Source: Hymenolepis diminuta
Taxonomy: Eukaryota; Platyhelminthes; Cestoda; Cyclophyllidea; Hymenolepididae
Direction: 5' to 3'
Length of the DNA: 64,000 nucleotides
Assembly (NCBI GenBank): GCA_900708905.1
Contig: CAADRB010000004.1
Span: 4,316,180 to 4,380,179, forward strand
The first letter of the stretch is position 1, and each line of letters starts with the position of its first letter. The position numbers and the translations under genes are program-made. Below, piece after piece: positions 47,201-61,400 of the stretch. The notes beneath the pieces are model-generated. The model had not been told where the DNA came from and made no database searches. It worked only from the letters and a program-made list of their open reading frames with translations.

Positions 47201-50200
47201 AAACAACCGTCATGTTAATGAGACCCGAGGTGACAATTAGGTAAAACCGAACAAAAGGTCAGCGCCATATGCGTGCTACACCTTTTTACTTTATACTATT
47301 CATTGATGCTGACATACAATTAGTTAAAGAGCAACTCAAACATAGCTCTGCAATCACGCCAGCTTGCCAGCAAAAACCAGAAAGTGCATCTCTTTTACTT
47401 TCACAGCATTAATTCTCACTTTTTTATCAGTAAAGTATTAAAGTAGTATAGCATGCAATTTGCTTTATGCAACCGACAACTTTAGTCTTTTCATTGGGAC
47501 ATGTTGAAAAGGAAAAAGAGATTGGTTTTATTTATTCATTAAAAGCTCTAAGAGTTGTTAGATTTTACCATCCTAATTAGCTAGTAATTGGTTTAAAATG
47601 TACCAGGAATGGGGTCTTTCATCCACATTTTCATAGCGCTTAGTCAAACTTTTATCCTTTAATTTCAACTAAAAAACCTCAAATGATGCCTGAACCCAAC
47701 TTTGAGCTGTTGCTCTTTTGGAACAAAGTGTGTTTGAAATATATTTCTCTGATTACAAGAATTCAATTAAGAGAAGTTTTCGAAAATGACATTTGGAACA
47801 AGTGAAATATGAGTTAGTTCAATGAAGCCTTAATTTTTAACAGACACATTTTTAAGAATCTTTATGAAGGTTTCTAGTTTAAATTATCACCGATTGATGA
47901 TTCATATTTGGAGAGAAATATGACCACTATTTGATTTTACTCATCTGGAAATTTGGTTCGCGTAAATCTCTGGGAGAGGCTATTTTTACTTTGTTATCAA
48001 TTAAATAATCAGCGGCAGCTTTAATTTCCGTCTCTGGACAGCGAGGGTTATTCCCCCCTTCCCACAATTTTTCTCATACCTCTTTTTAAAATGCAATAAA
48101 ATAATCTTACTGCTATTTTAATAAGTCGAATCAGATAAGCGATTAGTGCCAAGGCCTCCTATTATAATAAAAATGTTTCGAAAAATTAAGCACATGTACA
48201 TCTAATTCCCCTGATATGATTTACATTTCATGTACAAATTTGAGCAAATAATTGTGGATTCTCTTACTGTCTCAGGGGGTTTGATTAATCAAATCTCTTG
48301 AAGTTAACCACTTTCTCAAGAACATTATTTTAGAACGTCCATAATTTGATTTACTGCATTTAAATCATTATTCAACCAACAGATCTGATTTCAACACATG
48401 CAGCAGCGTAGGTAATCATATTCAGATCAGTGATGTCGCACAACATTAACCCTACGTAATGCCAAAGAGGTATCCGCAGTATTACATAGAAAACTGTGAA
48501 TTATGAGGTGACGTAGTCCCCATCAAAGAAGCTGTAGTTTACCGAACCTATTCGACTCAAAATTAAAAGGTGTGAATAATCTTTTGGGTTAAATCAAGGA
48601 CGGGACCACGAATTTATTTATAATGATAGCACGAACAGATGTCCGAGTTTGATTGCGGTTAGCCACTAAGTTCAAAGTTAACTGGGAAAGTCAGTAATAG
48701 ACGGTAATGGAGTATTGTTTGCCGATTAAAAGGTAGTCTTTAATCTGGATCACCAACAGAAATCTATTTATATAAATTAATATTTTTTAGAGCTTAAATA
48801 TAAACATAATGCTCGTTAAAATGTTTCCAGGGGCAACCATTCCACTGTTTTTCATTAAAATATTGATCTTAATGTGAATTCATCCAATTGTTTGGTTCTC
48901 TTAATATGAGAACTAATCTGGAGTTAAGTCTAATCAGCTCTGCCGTGTTTAAGACGTTCTCGCTAGCTCCATCTACCAGATTACAGTTGTAAAATATAAG
49001 CAAATCATTGCTATGATCAGTCATTCAGTTAAATCAACTGGTCAACAAGCTTATAATCTCGTATACGAGAACTCATTCAGAAATCAACGGATCAAATAGT
49101 GATAATTGCGTCATAATAGATTAGAATATTGCAACATGAATTATACGGTTAATAAGCAGTTAGGAAACTCAATATTTTCGGAATGCGAATAAATTTGCAT
49201 TCTGAAAAAAGTTCAAAATTGATATTCTGACCTCATAATACATCCCATTTGATCTCCTCCCACCATTTCATCACCTACTAAGGTAATTCGTTTCCCACTA
49301 ATGCAACTTACAAGGGCATCGACTCAATTTGGCTAAATTGGGAATCCCATGACACTGGTAATATCTGTTGTTCATACTCTAATTTAGCACTATATGATTA
49401 CTGGAAGCTAAAACCTGCTAACATAATTAATTTATTGCAATTAATATTTGCCAATTGCTCGTTTCATTTACTTTAACCTATCTTCAACTGTTTTGAGTTT
49501 TTGTGATTTAGGGAATAACGCATAATGATTATAAAGAATTTCAATAAATAGACGAAATTTATTAAATTTTTAACAACAAAATATTAAGGCATAATTTTGA
49601 TTTACTTTCTGATATCTCAATTTGACGATACTAAAATAAATGAGTAAAACTTGCTTATATTTAAACCCTCCAATATTTTGAAATCCGAAAGAAAGATTAA
49701 AATATTTTTATTAATTAACTATTCATTTTTTAAGGTTAACACTTTTTCAAAATTCTAATAACCTTCTTTACTTGGTCATAAATTACTCCCAGTCCTTAAG
49801 ATAAAATTTTATGACTATCTCACTCCTGCCTATTTATATACAGCTATCAGAATCAAAATTGTCTGAAAGAAGGATCTTTACACTTTTGCCCTTCCTGTTT
49901 CGATTTATCTTTTACTCAACACCATTTCCGTAAAGCGTACCGAACGAATTATCGTTTCCTTCAGATTTATAGTGTTGAGTGAATAAGAGGGTTTAGGAAC
50001 AGAACAGATCTTGAGTAAAATGCGTTACGTTTCATTTAATCTGCTTTCAGATTAAACTTCCCACCAAAGGAATGTTAAGAATACATTTATTTCTAGTTGT
50101 TTTGCTATAACCAAATATTAGTGCACGTTTCCTATGGGTTTTCATAAAACTTCTCACCAAAGGATGTCATTGTAACTTTTTAGGCTTCTAAAAGTTCTCT

Positions 50201-50716
50201 CACTCAATTCCCTGAAAATCCCTATTTTAAGTAGCTCTAACGACTGAGCTTATAAAGCGCTGGAGTAAATGTAGGCTATAGCCTAGGAATTACCAAATAA
50301 TTACATAGTTTTACTCGAATGAACCCGAACTCTGCAAACGTAAAGAAAATTTAGTCGGATTCAACAAGCTTGTTAAAAAAATTGGTCATGGAATCAATCT
50401 TTTGAATTTCGCTACAGGATGTTAGCTTTCTTTTGATCTTTCCGAAGACAGGGCTGTTCTATAAGATATGAATGAAGAGAGTCCATTAGTCTCCGAAAGT
50501 GCCTATGCAAATAAGACCTCCAGAAGGGAACACCTTAATTAATAGGAGGAAAAGGATTCAAACGTGAAGACTAGAAGATCGAAATGTACAAAATGTCTCC
50601 TGTTATAAAACACTGGAGGAAAGATATAAATCCTATTATCCAATTAGTCTCCTTAGTATGATCTATCAATTTATATATATAATATGTTTATCACGAATAG
50701 CCTGATTTGAAAACAA

Positions 50717-50995
50717 TTATCCCGCGATTTGCCTTAGATTTGTACCGGAATATCTCTTCTTAAAACCATGTTGGCTCTTTAGTTGGATTTTATTTAACTT
50801 GAAATAAAAAGGGCACGAATTCAATTTGATATATTGGGAATTAGTCTCAGATCGTGGGAAAAATAAATAACGGTGATCGGAGCTCAAGTAATCAAGTTGC
50901 ATCAAGCTGCCAGATACGCATAACCCAAAACAATTTGATTCCCTCAGAGAGCAAACTTTGTCATATTTCTCATCAAACCTCAAATTTTTGACCAT
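50717..50995 (-). CDS. Unrecognised 92-codon ORF, doubtful
   Basis: ATG-initiated single frame with varied composition. It contains neither a signal peptide nor a transmembrane segment, and no known motif. It is one of the longest open frames in the gene desert, but AT-rich DNA of this length can produce it by chance. No promoter or splice signal supports it. Confidence 0.15.
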   Translation of the reverse strand: MVKNLRFDEKYDKVCSLRESNCFGLCVSGSLMQLDYLSSDHRYLFFPRSETNSQYIKLNSCPFYFKLNKIQLKSQHGFKKRYSGTNLRQIAG

Positions 50996-51599
50996 TTTTC
51001 AATATTAAAAGAGTAATTAACGGTTTAGTTATTTGCGTGAAAGCAGCCTTTAATGCAAAGTAGTCTGAGTTAAAAGGATGTCATTAAAATCTATATCAGA
51101 GCTTTTTTTAGAACATGGGAATCAGTTCTTGAGTAGTTAATCAGCTTATTTTATTCCTGGGCGTACCTGTTAATTATTTTAAATTAGATTAAATCTCTAT
51201 AAATAAATCAAATACTAATACGGTTACTCATTTTATGTCATCGTTTCATAAACCAAAGTTGTTTTATCCTGTTTTTTAGACGAGATGAGACTCAGTCACA
51301 ATTAATTTTAGCCCCTGAGTTTTCTCGCTACCAGAGGAACCAAATGGGTGGTAAACAAAATATTTAAACGAAAGAACTTCAAATTCTTTGGAGAGGCCAC
51401 AGCAGTGGGTAAAGTTTTTTAAAGAATTCCGTTCCGGAAAAAATGTCCTTGCTCAAAGAAGAACAGGCTTTCAGTTCTACTGAAAACTGTAACAAAAGGA
51501 GAGGATAATGAAAAAAATTACATAGCATAATCACAAAAGGAGATAGTGTTGTATAATTATCAGAAAGAAACCTATTAGCCGGGCTGTAAAGAGCATTTG

Positions 51600-52322
51600 N
51601 NNNNNNNNNNNNNNNNNNNNNNNNNNNNNNNNNNNNNNNNNNNNNNNNNNNNNNNNNNNNNNNNNNNNNNNNNNNNNNNNNNNNNNNNNNNNNNNNNNNN
51701 NNNNNNNNNNNNNNNNNNNNNNNNNNNNNNNNNNNNNNNNNNNNNNNNNNNNNNNNNNNNNNNNNNNNNNNNNNNNNNNNNNNNNNNNNNNNNNNNNNNN
51801 NNNNNNNNNNNNNNNNNNNNNNNNNNNNNNNNNNNNNNNNNNNNNNNNNNNNNNNNNNNNNNNNNNNNNNNNNNNNNNNNNNNNNNNNNNNNNNNNNNNN
51901 NNNNNNNNNNNNNNNNNNNNNNNNNNNNNNNNNNNNNNNNNNNNNNNNNNNNNNNNNNNNNNNNNNNNNNNNNNNNNNNNNNNNNNNNNNNNNNNNNNNN
52001 NNNNNNNNNNNNNNNNNNNNNNNNNNNNNNNNNNNNNNNNNNNNNNNNNNNNNNNNNNNNNNNNNNNNNNNNNNNNNNNNNNNNNNNNNNNNNNNNNNNN
52101 NNNNNNNNNNNNNNNNNNNNNNNNNNNNNNNNNNNNNNNNNNNNNNNNNNNNNNNNNNNNNNNNNNNNNNNNNNNNNNNNNNNNNNNNNNNNNNNNNNNN
52201 NNNNNNNNNNNNNNNNNNNNNNNNNNNNNNNNNNNNNNNNNNNNNNNNNNNNNNNNNNNNNNNNNNNNNNNNNNNNNNNNNNNNNNNNNNNNNNNNNNNN
52301 NNNNNNNNNNNNNNNNNNNNNN
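51600..52322. other. Assembly gap (723 N)
   Basis: Run of undetermined bases between the two copies of the 1.19-kb repeat, just beyond the 3' end of the cytochrome b561 gene. Confidence 1.
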
Positions 52323-52345
52323 GAAGAGATATTAACCAGAGTTAA

Positions 52346-52369
52346 TTAATCACAATATAGTGTGATTAA
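52346..52369 (-). other. Hairpin beyond the cytochrome b561 stop codon
   Basis: TTAATCACA, a 6-nt loop, then TGTGATTAA: a perfect 9-bp stem, 44 nt beyond the stop codon in the likely 3' UTR. No AATAAA was found between the stop and the gap. Confidence 0.5.
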
Positions 52370-52413
52370 CGGATATGGAAAAATTTCCGATAGAATGACA
52401 TCAATCGGAGAGA

Positions 52414-55400
52414 TCAGTTGAAGGAGCGGAAGCCCACTCGTTCTCCGTTCTGAGGTTCTACCCGACGGTAGTCATATCGGTGAACTAGGTAGAAGATAAT
52501 CCCTCCGAAAATCATCACAGACAATCCCATGAAGTTGGACAGTAGAGCTGGAGGCGGTAGATCTCTGTATCTATTAGATAATTAGACACGAAAATTATTT
52601 AAACAAGTTCTTTTAAAATGATAATACATTCCTGAAAAACTTACAAATGAACCTATTTGGGATTTGAAATGAGGAAGAGGATGATTTTTTAAATTTAATC
52701 TGTTATTTTCATAATTTGACTCTAATTCGATACCTTTGTCCGTTTTTTAAACATGATTTACAGAATGATTTCTCTGTAACTACCTAAAACTTACACTGGA
52801 TGAGATATGCAGTAGAAAACGGCACATAGGATTGCACTAATTCTTATGAAACAGTAAAGATATTTACCACTAAACTTTTCACCAACATTTATTAAATTCT
52901 CTTTCCTATTTATCATCGTACTTCGAATGAAAGAGTTAAACAATGTTAATTCGATTGTTCACATTTTAATATATTGAAATATATCAGCAATTAGACTGTA
53001 AAGTTTCAGGAGAAAACGTCCAGAAATTTGATTTGCATAATTTTACAATTTGAACTCTGAATGCTTTTAAGCTAGAGCTAAATCAGATGAGAATAACCGG
53101 GAATATCTTGTTTACCCCATTCAGTCTCGATTAGAAAACTTGAAAGGACAGGTTATGGAAGAAATGACCATTGAAGACCCGTAGTAAAATAGGCCCTGGC
53201 TTAAAAGATGCCAATTCAAAATGAAGAAAATTAAGCTGGAGGCATTTCTAACTACCACAAGACAGGAGTGAGATAACCTTGTAACCTCTAAGGTGAAAAT
53301 TGATTAAGTAGGAGGGCAAACTTCAGTATGCAAATGTCAAATAGTGGAGGAAGATCGATAAACTGCTTGAAGGTCTGGAGGAAGAAATCAATAAAATGGA
53401 TAAAAATCGATGGGTGAATCACGATAATAAATAACAAAAACATGAAATAAAATCACTTTAGACCATTCGGTACGATACGTTTATATTTTCAGTATGATGA
53501 AAAACTGTAAACGCTTAGAGGTTTTGCTACATTTTGTAAATAAATAATGAACTTTATAAATAATTTACTCAAATTTATTTATCTGGCTATTTTCAATATG
53601 CATTTAACTTGTTCAAAAGATTATTTGAGAGGTACCACGAAAATAGAAGTTATGGAACATGTTTCAATACTAATAATATTATAGAAACTTCTGTACAAAA
53701 GTAAGTTTTATATTCACATGAGAATTGCAGAAATTAATAATAAATAGAGTTTGTAACTTAGTAGAATAACAGACTTTTGTTTAAATATATAAAAAATGTC
53801 CTAACCATGGAGAAACTGCATGATTAACAACTTTGAATAAAGCCATGTACATAAATTCCGCTATTTCATATCGGTTAAAAGTACAGGTTGGCCGTACATT
53901 AGAAATATTCACTGAAGAAGTACGAGACGTTGCCTCTTTATATTCACATCTTTCATTCAACACGTAACCAACATCAATACATTGAAGGTCAAAATAACAC
54001 CGAATCTTTTCTATTTTGGTGGTAGTTATGTAGGATAAATGATAATGATAATCTACCTTCGTATGACACAACATTAATTCCAGAGATACAACATCGAGGC
54101 TTACGTTAATTCATGTGGAAATTCGTTCCAAATTGTATTAGTGTCAGAGTTACTACAACAAAAATTGTCGTCATCTAGCATTATGTATTTACCATCTTAT
54201 CTTTTTTGTAAAGCATTCCAGTTGTGTAAGTAGTAATCCCTTCATCGTAAATGATGGAATGGATTCGTAGCATAGTAGGAGAATCAATGATATATCCTAT
54301 CTTATTTCGTTGCTACTGCCATATTTTTCATTAATGACAGCTATGATTTATCATGCCTATATTATTCTTGTTGACTTGTGCCATTAGTTCCACATTTTGA
54401 GCAACTTTATATATTCTATGTCATTCTTCATGCCCATATCTGTTATAATAGATCTATTCAAACACTCGGAGCCGATATTATGATCTGCGTCAAATAAAAC
54501 TAGGAACAATTGCAACCGGTGTTTATTTATTTGACCAAAGATTTCCTCTTCTCTATCGCGAGAACTGACACTATCAGGAACCAAAATCTTGATGTAAAGA
54601 ATAAATCATTTCAAATTCATTTAAAGGCAAGAGCTTTAGAATACACTTTCAAGCAAAATAAAAGAATTCTAGAGGTTAATGAGAAACCCGATTTTGTGCA
54701 TTGGATCCGTAACTCCTGACTTGGAAGACCTATGCACCGATTCCGAAATCGCCAGTTCGAAACTGGCATGAAATTAAAACAACCGGAAGGAAGTTTTAAG
54801 AATTGTTTATCTTATTACTTCATATTATTTCCATTTATCATTTGTAAGCTTAGGAATCACTTAAATGAAATGTGATAGAAATAAAAGTATCCTACTTGTG
54901 TATCTATCTTGTCTAATATCTCCTCAACCAATAACTGCTATTTTGAATGCATGGTTGTTTTTGTTAGAATAACCACTTAATTTTCATTTAAATGCAACGT
55001 GCTTAAGTTGATACCTAATTTTAAATTTAAATGTAGAGCCGTTCCTCTTTCTTCATAACGCTCCTAGTTTATCTCAATTGCTCATCGCGTGGCTGCAATA
55101 AGATACAAGTGAATTCACTAGCCATGCCCCTAAACCAACTAGTCACTAAGCTCTTAACATCATAGATTTTACCTCAGAAATCCAGGGGTCAAAGCATGAA
55201 AATTGAATTTCATATATTACACGGGGAATTATGCCCAATGTAGGACAGTGGATAGCGCGATAGTCGTAATACCCTAAATTCATTATATACTTCTATGCCT
55301 CTCTGTTTCCTCCCTTGACCAATTTTGTTATTTCTCGTATTTAGCTGGTATAACACGAAAAAAATTGTGCAGTGCCAAGGCTATTAATAATAATAATAAT

Positions 55401-58400
55401 GAGTTTTACTTTGTCTTATAAGAAACATTCGGCTATTTAAGTGACAGGTTCGCTTGGATTAGGAGTTTCTGCTTCCCCCTATTCTCCAGGCTCAATAGGG
55501 GTCATGTCAACAATTATTGTTGGTCTAAGACAAATGACTACGCAAGCTTGCATGAAAAGTTCTAAAATGGGATGGTGTTGGGAGTTAGAACTTACGCCAG
55601 GTTAGAGAATAGGTTCTTTTCAGTGATTCCAGATATCACAGCGATGAGAGCACAAGAGAAGAGGAAGAGACCCATATAGGTATGAAGTGGCAGAACTTTT
55701 GCGCGAACTCTCATTGGAATAGACGGTACAAGGAAGGTAATCAAGCCAATCACCCACTGAACGAGCAAAAGAGAAAAAAAGATTACATTAACATTTATTA
55801 GTAAATTGATTACTGAAAAATTAGAAAGTAGCAATAGTAACTACTTTGAGTACGTTAATTGAAGGACTCACTGAAAAGATGAGTTCTGTCTATTACAAAA
55901 TCAAAGTATGCAAGACGCAGGAGTATTGAAAATGAAATTTAAAATGCAAAATTTGGAAAAATCTTTGACCATGCTTTCACTCATTCTGAGGTAGGATTTA
56001 GAAGTAAATATGTGCATTTTCTTATAATTTTCGAGTTTGGGTTCAAATTATCCATTAAACTTTCTCCGGAATTTTATGATTACGTTCAATTCAGTAATCT
56101 GAAAAGAGAATTAAGGTAGACATTGTCAAAAAACAGGGATTTTGGAATGTTTTGAAATGTGAAGACTCGAATCTTACTTTCAACAACTTTCATTTAAAGG
56201 AAATAACCCCTTTATTTTGAGATTTCAAACACAAAAAGAAGGGGAAAAGAAATATTGACCAAACCATTTTTCATTTTCTTGAATATAGGCTAGTATTTAA
56301 ATTCAAAATTTTGTTAATCAACTGTCTACATCTAATGTATTTTATTCACTTTGTATCAGTTACATTTGAGCTCGTTTAACGGTAATCAAGAATAATGTGT
56401 TGACAAAAGGGTAATTGCTATAGCCGGCAGATGTCTATCAAAACCTGGCGATTAGAAGTTATTGACTAGCGATAAGATCTCCGCTCGCGTGTCTACGGCT
56501 GGTTCCGCTGTGTTTGCACATAGATATCTAAACAAATGCCGATCAAGCCGAGACACCAACGGCATGATTGACGTCCAACAAAGAAATGTTTTGCAAATAG
56601 ACCTAATTTACTAATTAATAAATTGGGGGTGGCTTGTCTGCCACCTCCGCCGAACTGATCTGATGACATGAGTAACTTGACTTATTCCATCTATTCGGTC
56701 GATGTGGCTCCTTTACATAAATACAGTAATCTATTAAATTAAATGCTTTTTTATATTATATTTTAACACGTATCAGTCAGTTTCAATAGTCTTTTTCCCA
56801 TATCTATGATGAAATGAGAATGATAAGGTAGTGCAATTTCCACGAGTAACTTTACACATTTCACCAGTGTATCATACTCAACGGGGCTTAATTGCACAAG
56901 AAGCGTACTTTTTGCGGCGATCGATCGAATTTATATTTTTTCAGCATTTTGGCTTTTATACCCTGACTTGAATGAAGGATTCAGGGTATGCCCCAGATAT
57001 CTCTCTTCTGTTTTTGAACGGTCTGTTCTAACAATGACAAACAGTTCATTATTATTATCATTATAAGTGCGCTTACAGCATATAAACTGGACAATGGGAT
57101 ACATAGCTTTCAAGTTCTGGTACATTAGAGAGGAAGCCCAGTGAGGCTTCTGGATTTTGACATTTTATTCCAGCCTATATTTATGGTAGCATTTTCCCCT
57201 CATTTCGTTGAGCAGCTATGAATTTGAAAACCAATTAAAACGGTACACGTCCGATAGGAGCAGAAAAATAAGAATTTCAAGAGCTTCCTATAACCAACAT
57301 GAAGATTTATAAGTTAATGGGACTCACGAGCGTTCAGTAATACTACAAACAAGACCCATTCTTATAACTACCAAAATATACGTATTCAGTCACTCACACA
57401 ACTTCTAATTTTGGTTACATAGGGAATAGTAGCTAAGCTGCCCTGGAGTGTGACTGACCATTCCAGGCAATCGGTTAGCAGTTTAATCCTGTGAACATCT
57501 CAGTTATCACTGGTAAGAGCTATTCATAAGTCACATCAAAATCAAAGAATATTTTGTCATCTGAATGTTCGTCAATTTCAAATCACATTCCACATTTGGT
57601 TTTATCTCAATTTTTTATCTCATACGCATGCACATAAAAGATATTTTAAAGAAATATTATTTTAAAGAGTGACGGAACCTAACGGAAAGAACAAATATCT
57701 TTTCAATACCGATTTTATTCTATAGCGAAAATTGAGAATAATTAACAAAAACATTGGGATGCTTGAGATATTTGAAGGGCATAAAATTCATTACATTCCA
57801 TGCCGTACAATGTGCTTCCATTGAATGTAATAAAATTATTAAAACCATTCAAAAGAATACTTCATCGCAATTATTATGAAATGAGTCAGGTACGTGGTTA
57901 ATAGCTAAAAGACTTCTGGTTAATTCAAGTTTACCAATAACAAATTTTCAACCACAAACATTGAATGCATTAACGGAAAAGTCGTCGGAGTGGCGATACA
58001 TCAGAAATTTCCTTGCTTCATTTTAATAAAATAGGCAGTGAATCGAAGAAGGCGTTTATTTAAATTGTAATTCGAAAACTCACGGTTGACGCATTCCGAC
58101 TTCAATTTGCAAGGACTTTCACTCAAATACCAGGCAGCATTTTTAGACAGTATGATTCAGCGTTCAAGAAAACGTGCTCTTTGCATGATTTGTGTGGCAC
58201 GTTCGATTCTGCTTCTGCGTCTAGCAGTTAGACGTAGTGAAATAATTGACTCAAATGCAAATTGAATGACATAATTGAGACGAGAAAACTAGGACCTCTT
58301 TGAAGCCTCCCATCTTCAAATATTAAATGTTCCAAACTCCCACATAAAACGATTCACATAAATAAAGATTTAACATTCAGTAATATAATAGTGAATGTTA

Positions 58401-61400
58401 TCTTTTACCGGTTGTGAAAATTTGTATTACCTTTTTTTTCCGACACATTTCATCTGGTCAGGCTTATCTCCAACTGCTAATTGGATTAAGGGAAACCACT
58501 CATATTCGTGTCAAGGCGGCCGAAAGCGTGACAATTTCCCGTCATTTGGTTGAAATCTAGATAGTCCAAGTCACTATTTTTGCCAAAATTAAAACTATGC
58601 ACATTGAAAGGGTTGAATTCTCATTGCTTTCTCTCTTAGCCTTTTTGCCCAAAATGATGCCATTCTTATGCTATGGCACGTTGTGCTATTTACACAATAC
58701 AAGGCAGTAAAATATAAATAGCATTCTATTATTTCGAAAGCTTTCACCTTAAACCGTCCCACTTAGTCCCGGTTTAAACAGTAAAATGAGTTTGCAGTGC
58801 ACATGTACCAAATTTAAACAACTGGTCTACAAATCTATAATTAAACTGAAACAAAGATGCTGAAAGCCTTTAAGTACCAACCAGATACTGTTAGCGATTA
58901 GAAGTGACAAATGTATCGAGAGGATATGACCATCAAATGGTCATATCAGGAATTGAATCTTGAAATTGGAACTTTAGAGGGTCAGATCAGCAACTTGGTA
59001 AAAGGCAGATATACAAGTAAATCTAGGATTTAAATGAAGTATTAATTTCTACTTCACTAATTCTTTTCCTCTCCCTATTCAAATAATCTACCACCATTAC
59101 AAGTTGAGAAATTTGCTATGCCAGTAGTAATAACGAAAATATTCAACCGATGTAGTTTTACAAATAAGCAAAGCTCAAGTTGACATTCACCAACATATTA
59201 TTTATTAGAAAGTTATTTTTTAAAGATTAAAATCTTATTGCTGAAAGTGATATTTTTATTCGTCATTACTCATTTTCACCATTAGCTCCCATACAAACCT
59301 TAAAGCTATCAGGTTGTAACGGAAGTTCTGTCCAATTTTTAAGCTATGTGTTTAAGACACGATTACTTCATTTTGGCTTGTTAGCGTTGTATGCTTATTT
59401 ATGGTATCTAATAACATATTACTTCTTCCTTCAGACTGTGTGATAATTATCGTTATTAATAACTATTTCTAGCTCTAATGTGCACTCCAATTAAAGAGCA
59501 TGTCAGGCATATTTTACCCTTTGAATTTCATCAAGGAAATACGCCAAGCTCACCAGCAAAAACACTCAAAGGCACTTTTGGAAACGATGTTGTGAATGAA
59601 AAGACCTGCAGAAGGTGATTTTCTGCAAGTGATTTCAAAAAGGATGACTTCAGCCTGAAAGACGAACCGAGAGCAGAATGCTCAAAAAACTCAATTCTGA
59701 GCAATTGCAAGTTGCCGTTGGTGAAAATCCAACCTGCACTACTAGAGAACTGAGCAAAACCTTTAACGTAAGTCGCCATACGACCATATATATGGCTTGG
59801 CATGAAAAGACTTGGCTGGGAAAGTCTCAAAGGCTAGGAAATGGACCTCTCCCTCTTCCCTCCTCCACACGATTTATCAGAAATCAACAGGCAACGGCGT
59901 GTGACCTGTTGTGTTTCACTGCGTTCTCATGAACTGAGCTTAAGGCACCTTTTTTAGACAGAGACAGTGGCGAGAAGTGGTGGATCCTTTACAATAGTGT
60001 TAAGCGCGAAAGACAGTGGCCAAGTCAAGACACAGGTTAAAGCCAATTCCACAACCCGAAAAAATTCTCTTGTACGTACAGTGGAATTTGAAGGGAAGTG
60101 TTTATTATGGACTAATGGGTGACAATCAAACAATAACATCTGAAGTTTACAGTCAGCAGCTAACTTGTTTAAAAGCTGTTTTACAGCAAAAACGGCCTTC
60201 TTTGATCAATCAAAAGGGAGTGGTTCTGCACCATGACAATGCCAGACCCCACACTTTAAGAGCACCCAAAAATCTCGTTGAAGAATTTGGCTGGGAAGTC
60301 ATGCATCACCCACCATATTCTCCCGATCTTGCACCAACTGATTTTCATCTTTTCAGGAGCTTACAGATTCATTTAATGGGACTTCAAAGGCTTACTTCAA
60401 GAGAAGAGAGTGAAATGAGGCTAGTTTTTTTTAGTTCAAACTGCCTAAATTCAATAAAAAACGATATCAGAAAGCTTATGGCAAGATAGGAAGATGTAAT
60501 TAATAAAAATGGTGACTATGTTGACAAAATTCTCACTTTAATTCAAATTAAAAAAGTGGACAGAACTTCTGTTACAACCTGATATAAAATTATTTACCTA
60601 ATGCGGTTGAAAGATGACTATGTATTTTCCAGAATTATTCTTTAATCACATTTTCTATGGTTTATCGCCAACACAGCCGCAGCGATCATCTTTATGCCTC
60701 TATATCTCAAACCCCTATCTGTCATATCTAGACGAGTTTATCAATTCTCCTTTTTTTTATAACTGTCTCGTTTCATTTAAAGCACATCTACATTCATGTC
60801 CTCACGCAAGTCCTTATTCAACTTTCTCATAAACTGGCTTTGTATTTCCACTGACACATACGCACTTGTCAGTTATCTGCTCGTACGTTTTCCTCTCATC
60901 TCTCTCCCCCCCCCCCTCTCACCCTTTCAAACCCTTTGACCTACCCAACTCTTTGTTTTCTGTTGTTTCCTCTAGTTAACTGCTAGCTAAAGTCTTAGCT
61001 TCTACGATCTGGTTCTAGTTCATTGGTTCCTACAATTTGGTAACTCCTAACGATTCCGTGACCTCGATTCTTGTTACTTCAACACAATAAAAAGCATGCA
61101 CCAAGGTGCAAGTACGCGCCGAGCAAAATTGTGAATATCACTACTTCACATCATTTCAATTTCATACCCATTAATTCAAACTTACTTGAATGGCAAAGAG
61201 AATAACGGTAACCAAACCGATCCAGCTATGGATGCTGTACAGGTCGGGGATGCCGCGAACACTGTGAGAGTCAAAAGCTGCCTTTAAGCCAACCACAGAG
61301 AAGAGAAGGCTCAAAATCATCAGAACTCCATGGACAGCCTTGAGAGGCAGCTTCGGGCACATATGGAAGACACGGTAGATTAGCATTGCTAAAATGGAGG

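Larger units (their letters stand above)
40493..51599. other. Gene desert, about 11 kb
   Basis: AT-rich DNA. It contains a promoter-like GC-richer patch at 43541-43687, a second GC-rich patch at about 46050-46200, and single ORFs at 42530-42805 (+), 43997-44206 (+), 46528-46734 (+) and 50717-50995 (-) that resemble no known family. No splice-linked gene was recognised. Confidence 0.5.
55757..61185 (-). other. Repeat-laden cytochrome b561 intron (5.4 kb)
   Basis: Phase-0 intron interrupting the gene between membrane segments 4 and 5. It hosts the dispersed repeat 56417-56711, the 1,192-bp block 57873-59064 and the mariner fossil 59309-60582. The region 60850-61000 is a pyrimidine-rich tract on the plus strand. 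Confidence 0.8.

Noticed and set aside
51597..52349. Long ORF across the N-run
   Set aside because: It consists of undetermined bases; the same applies to the ORFs over 20338-20700.
53781..54074. 97-codon minus-strand ORF in a cytochrome b561 intron
   Set aside because: No family resemblance and no partner exons; it lies inside an intron of a same-strand gene.
54384..54719. Overlapping ORFs on both strands
   Set aside because: Neither shows a motif, splice partners or a promoter; facing ORFs of this length occur by chance.
54691..54774. Possible tRNA with a T-arm-like GCCAG-TTCGAAA-CTGGC and an acceptor-like pairing
   Set aside because: No D-arm or anticodon arm can be formed and no A box is present; the T-arm is probably a chance inverted repeat.
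56640..56690. Hammerhead-like CTGATGA in copy 2 of the dispersed repeat
   Set aside because: The core is not kept in copy 1 (CTGACAA) and no GAAA with flanking stems was found.
57795..57880. Small ORF at the left edge of repeat copy B, ending QLL-stop
   Set aside because: Only its last eight codons resemble the predicted gene at copy A; no upstream exons were found.
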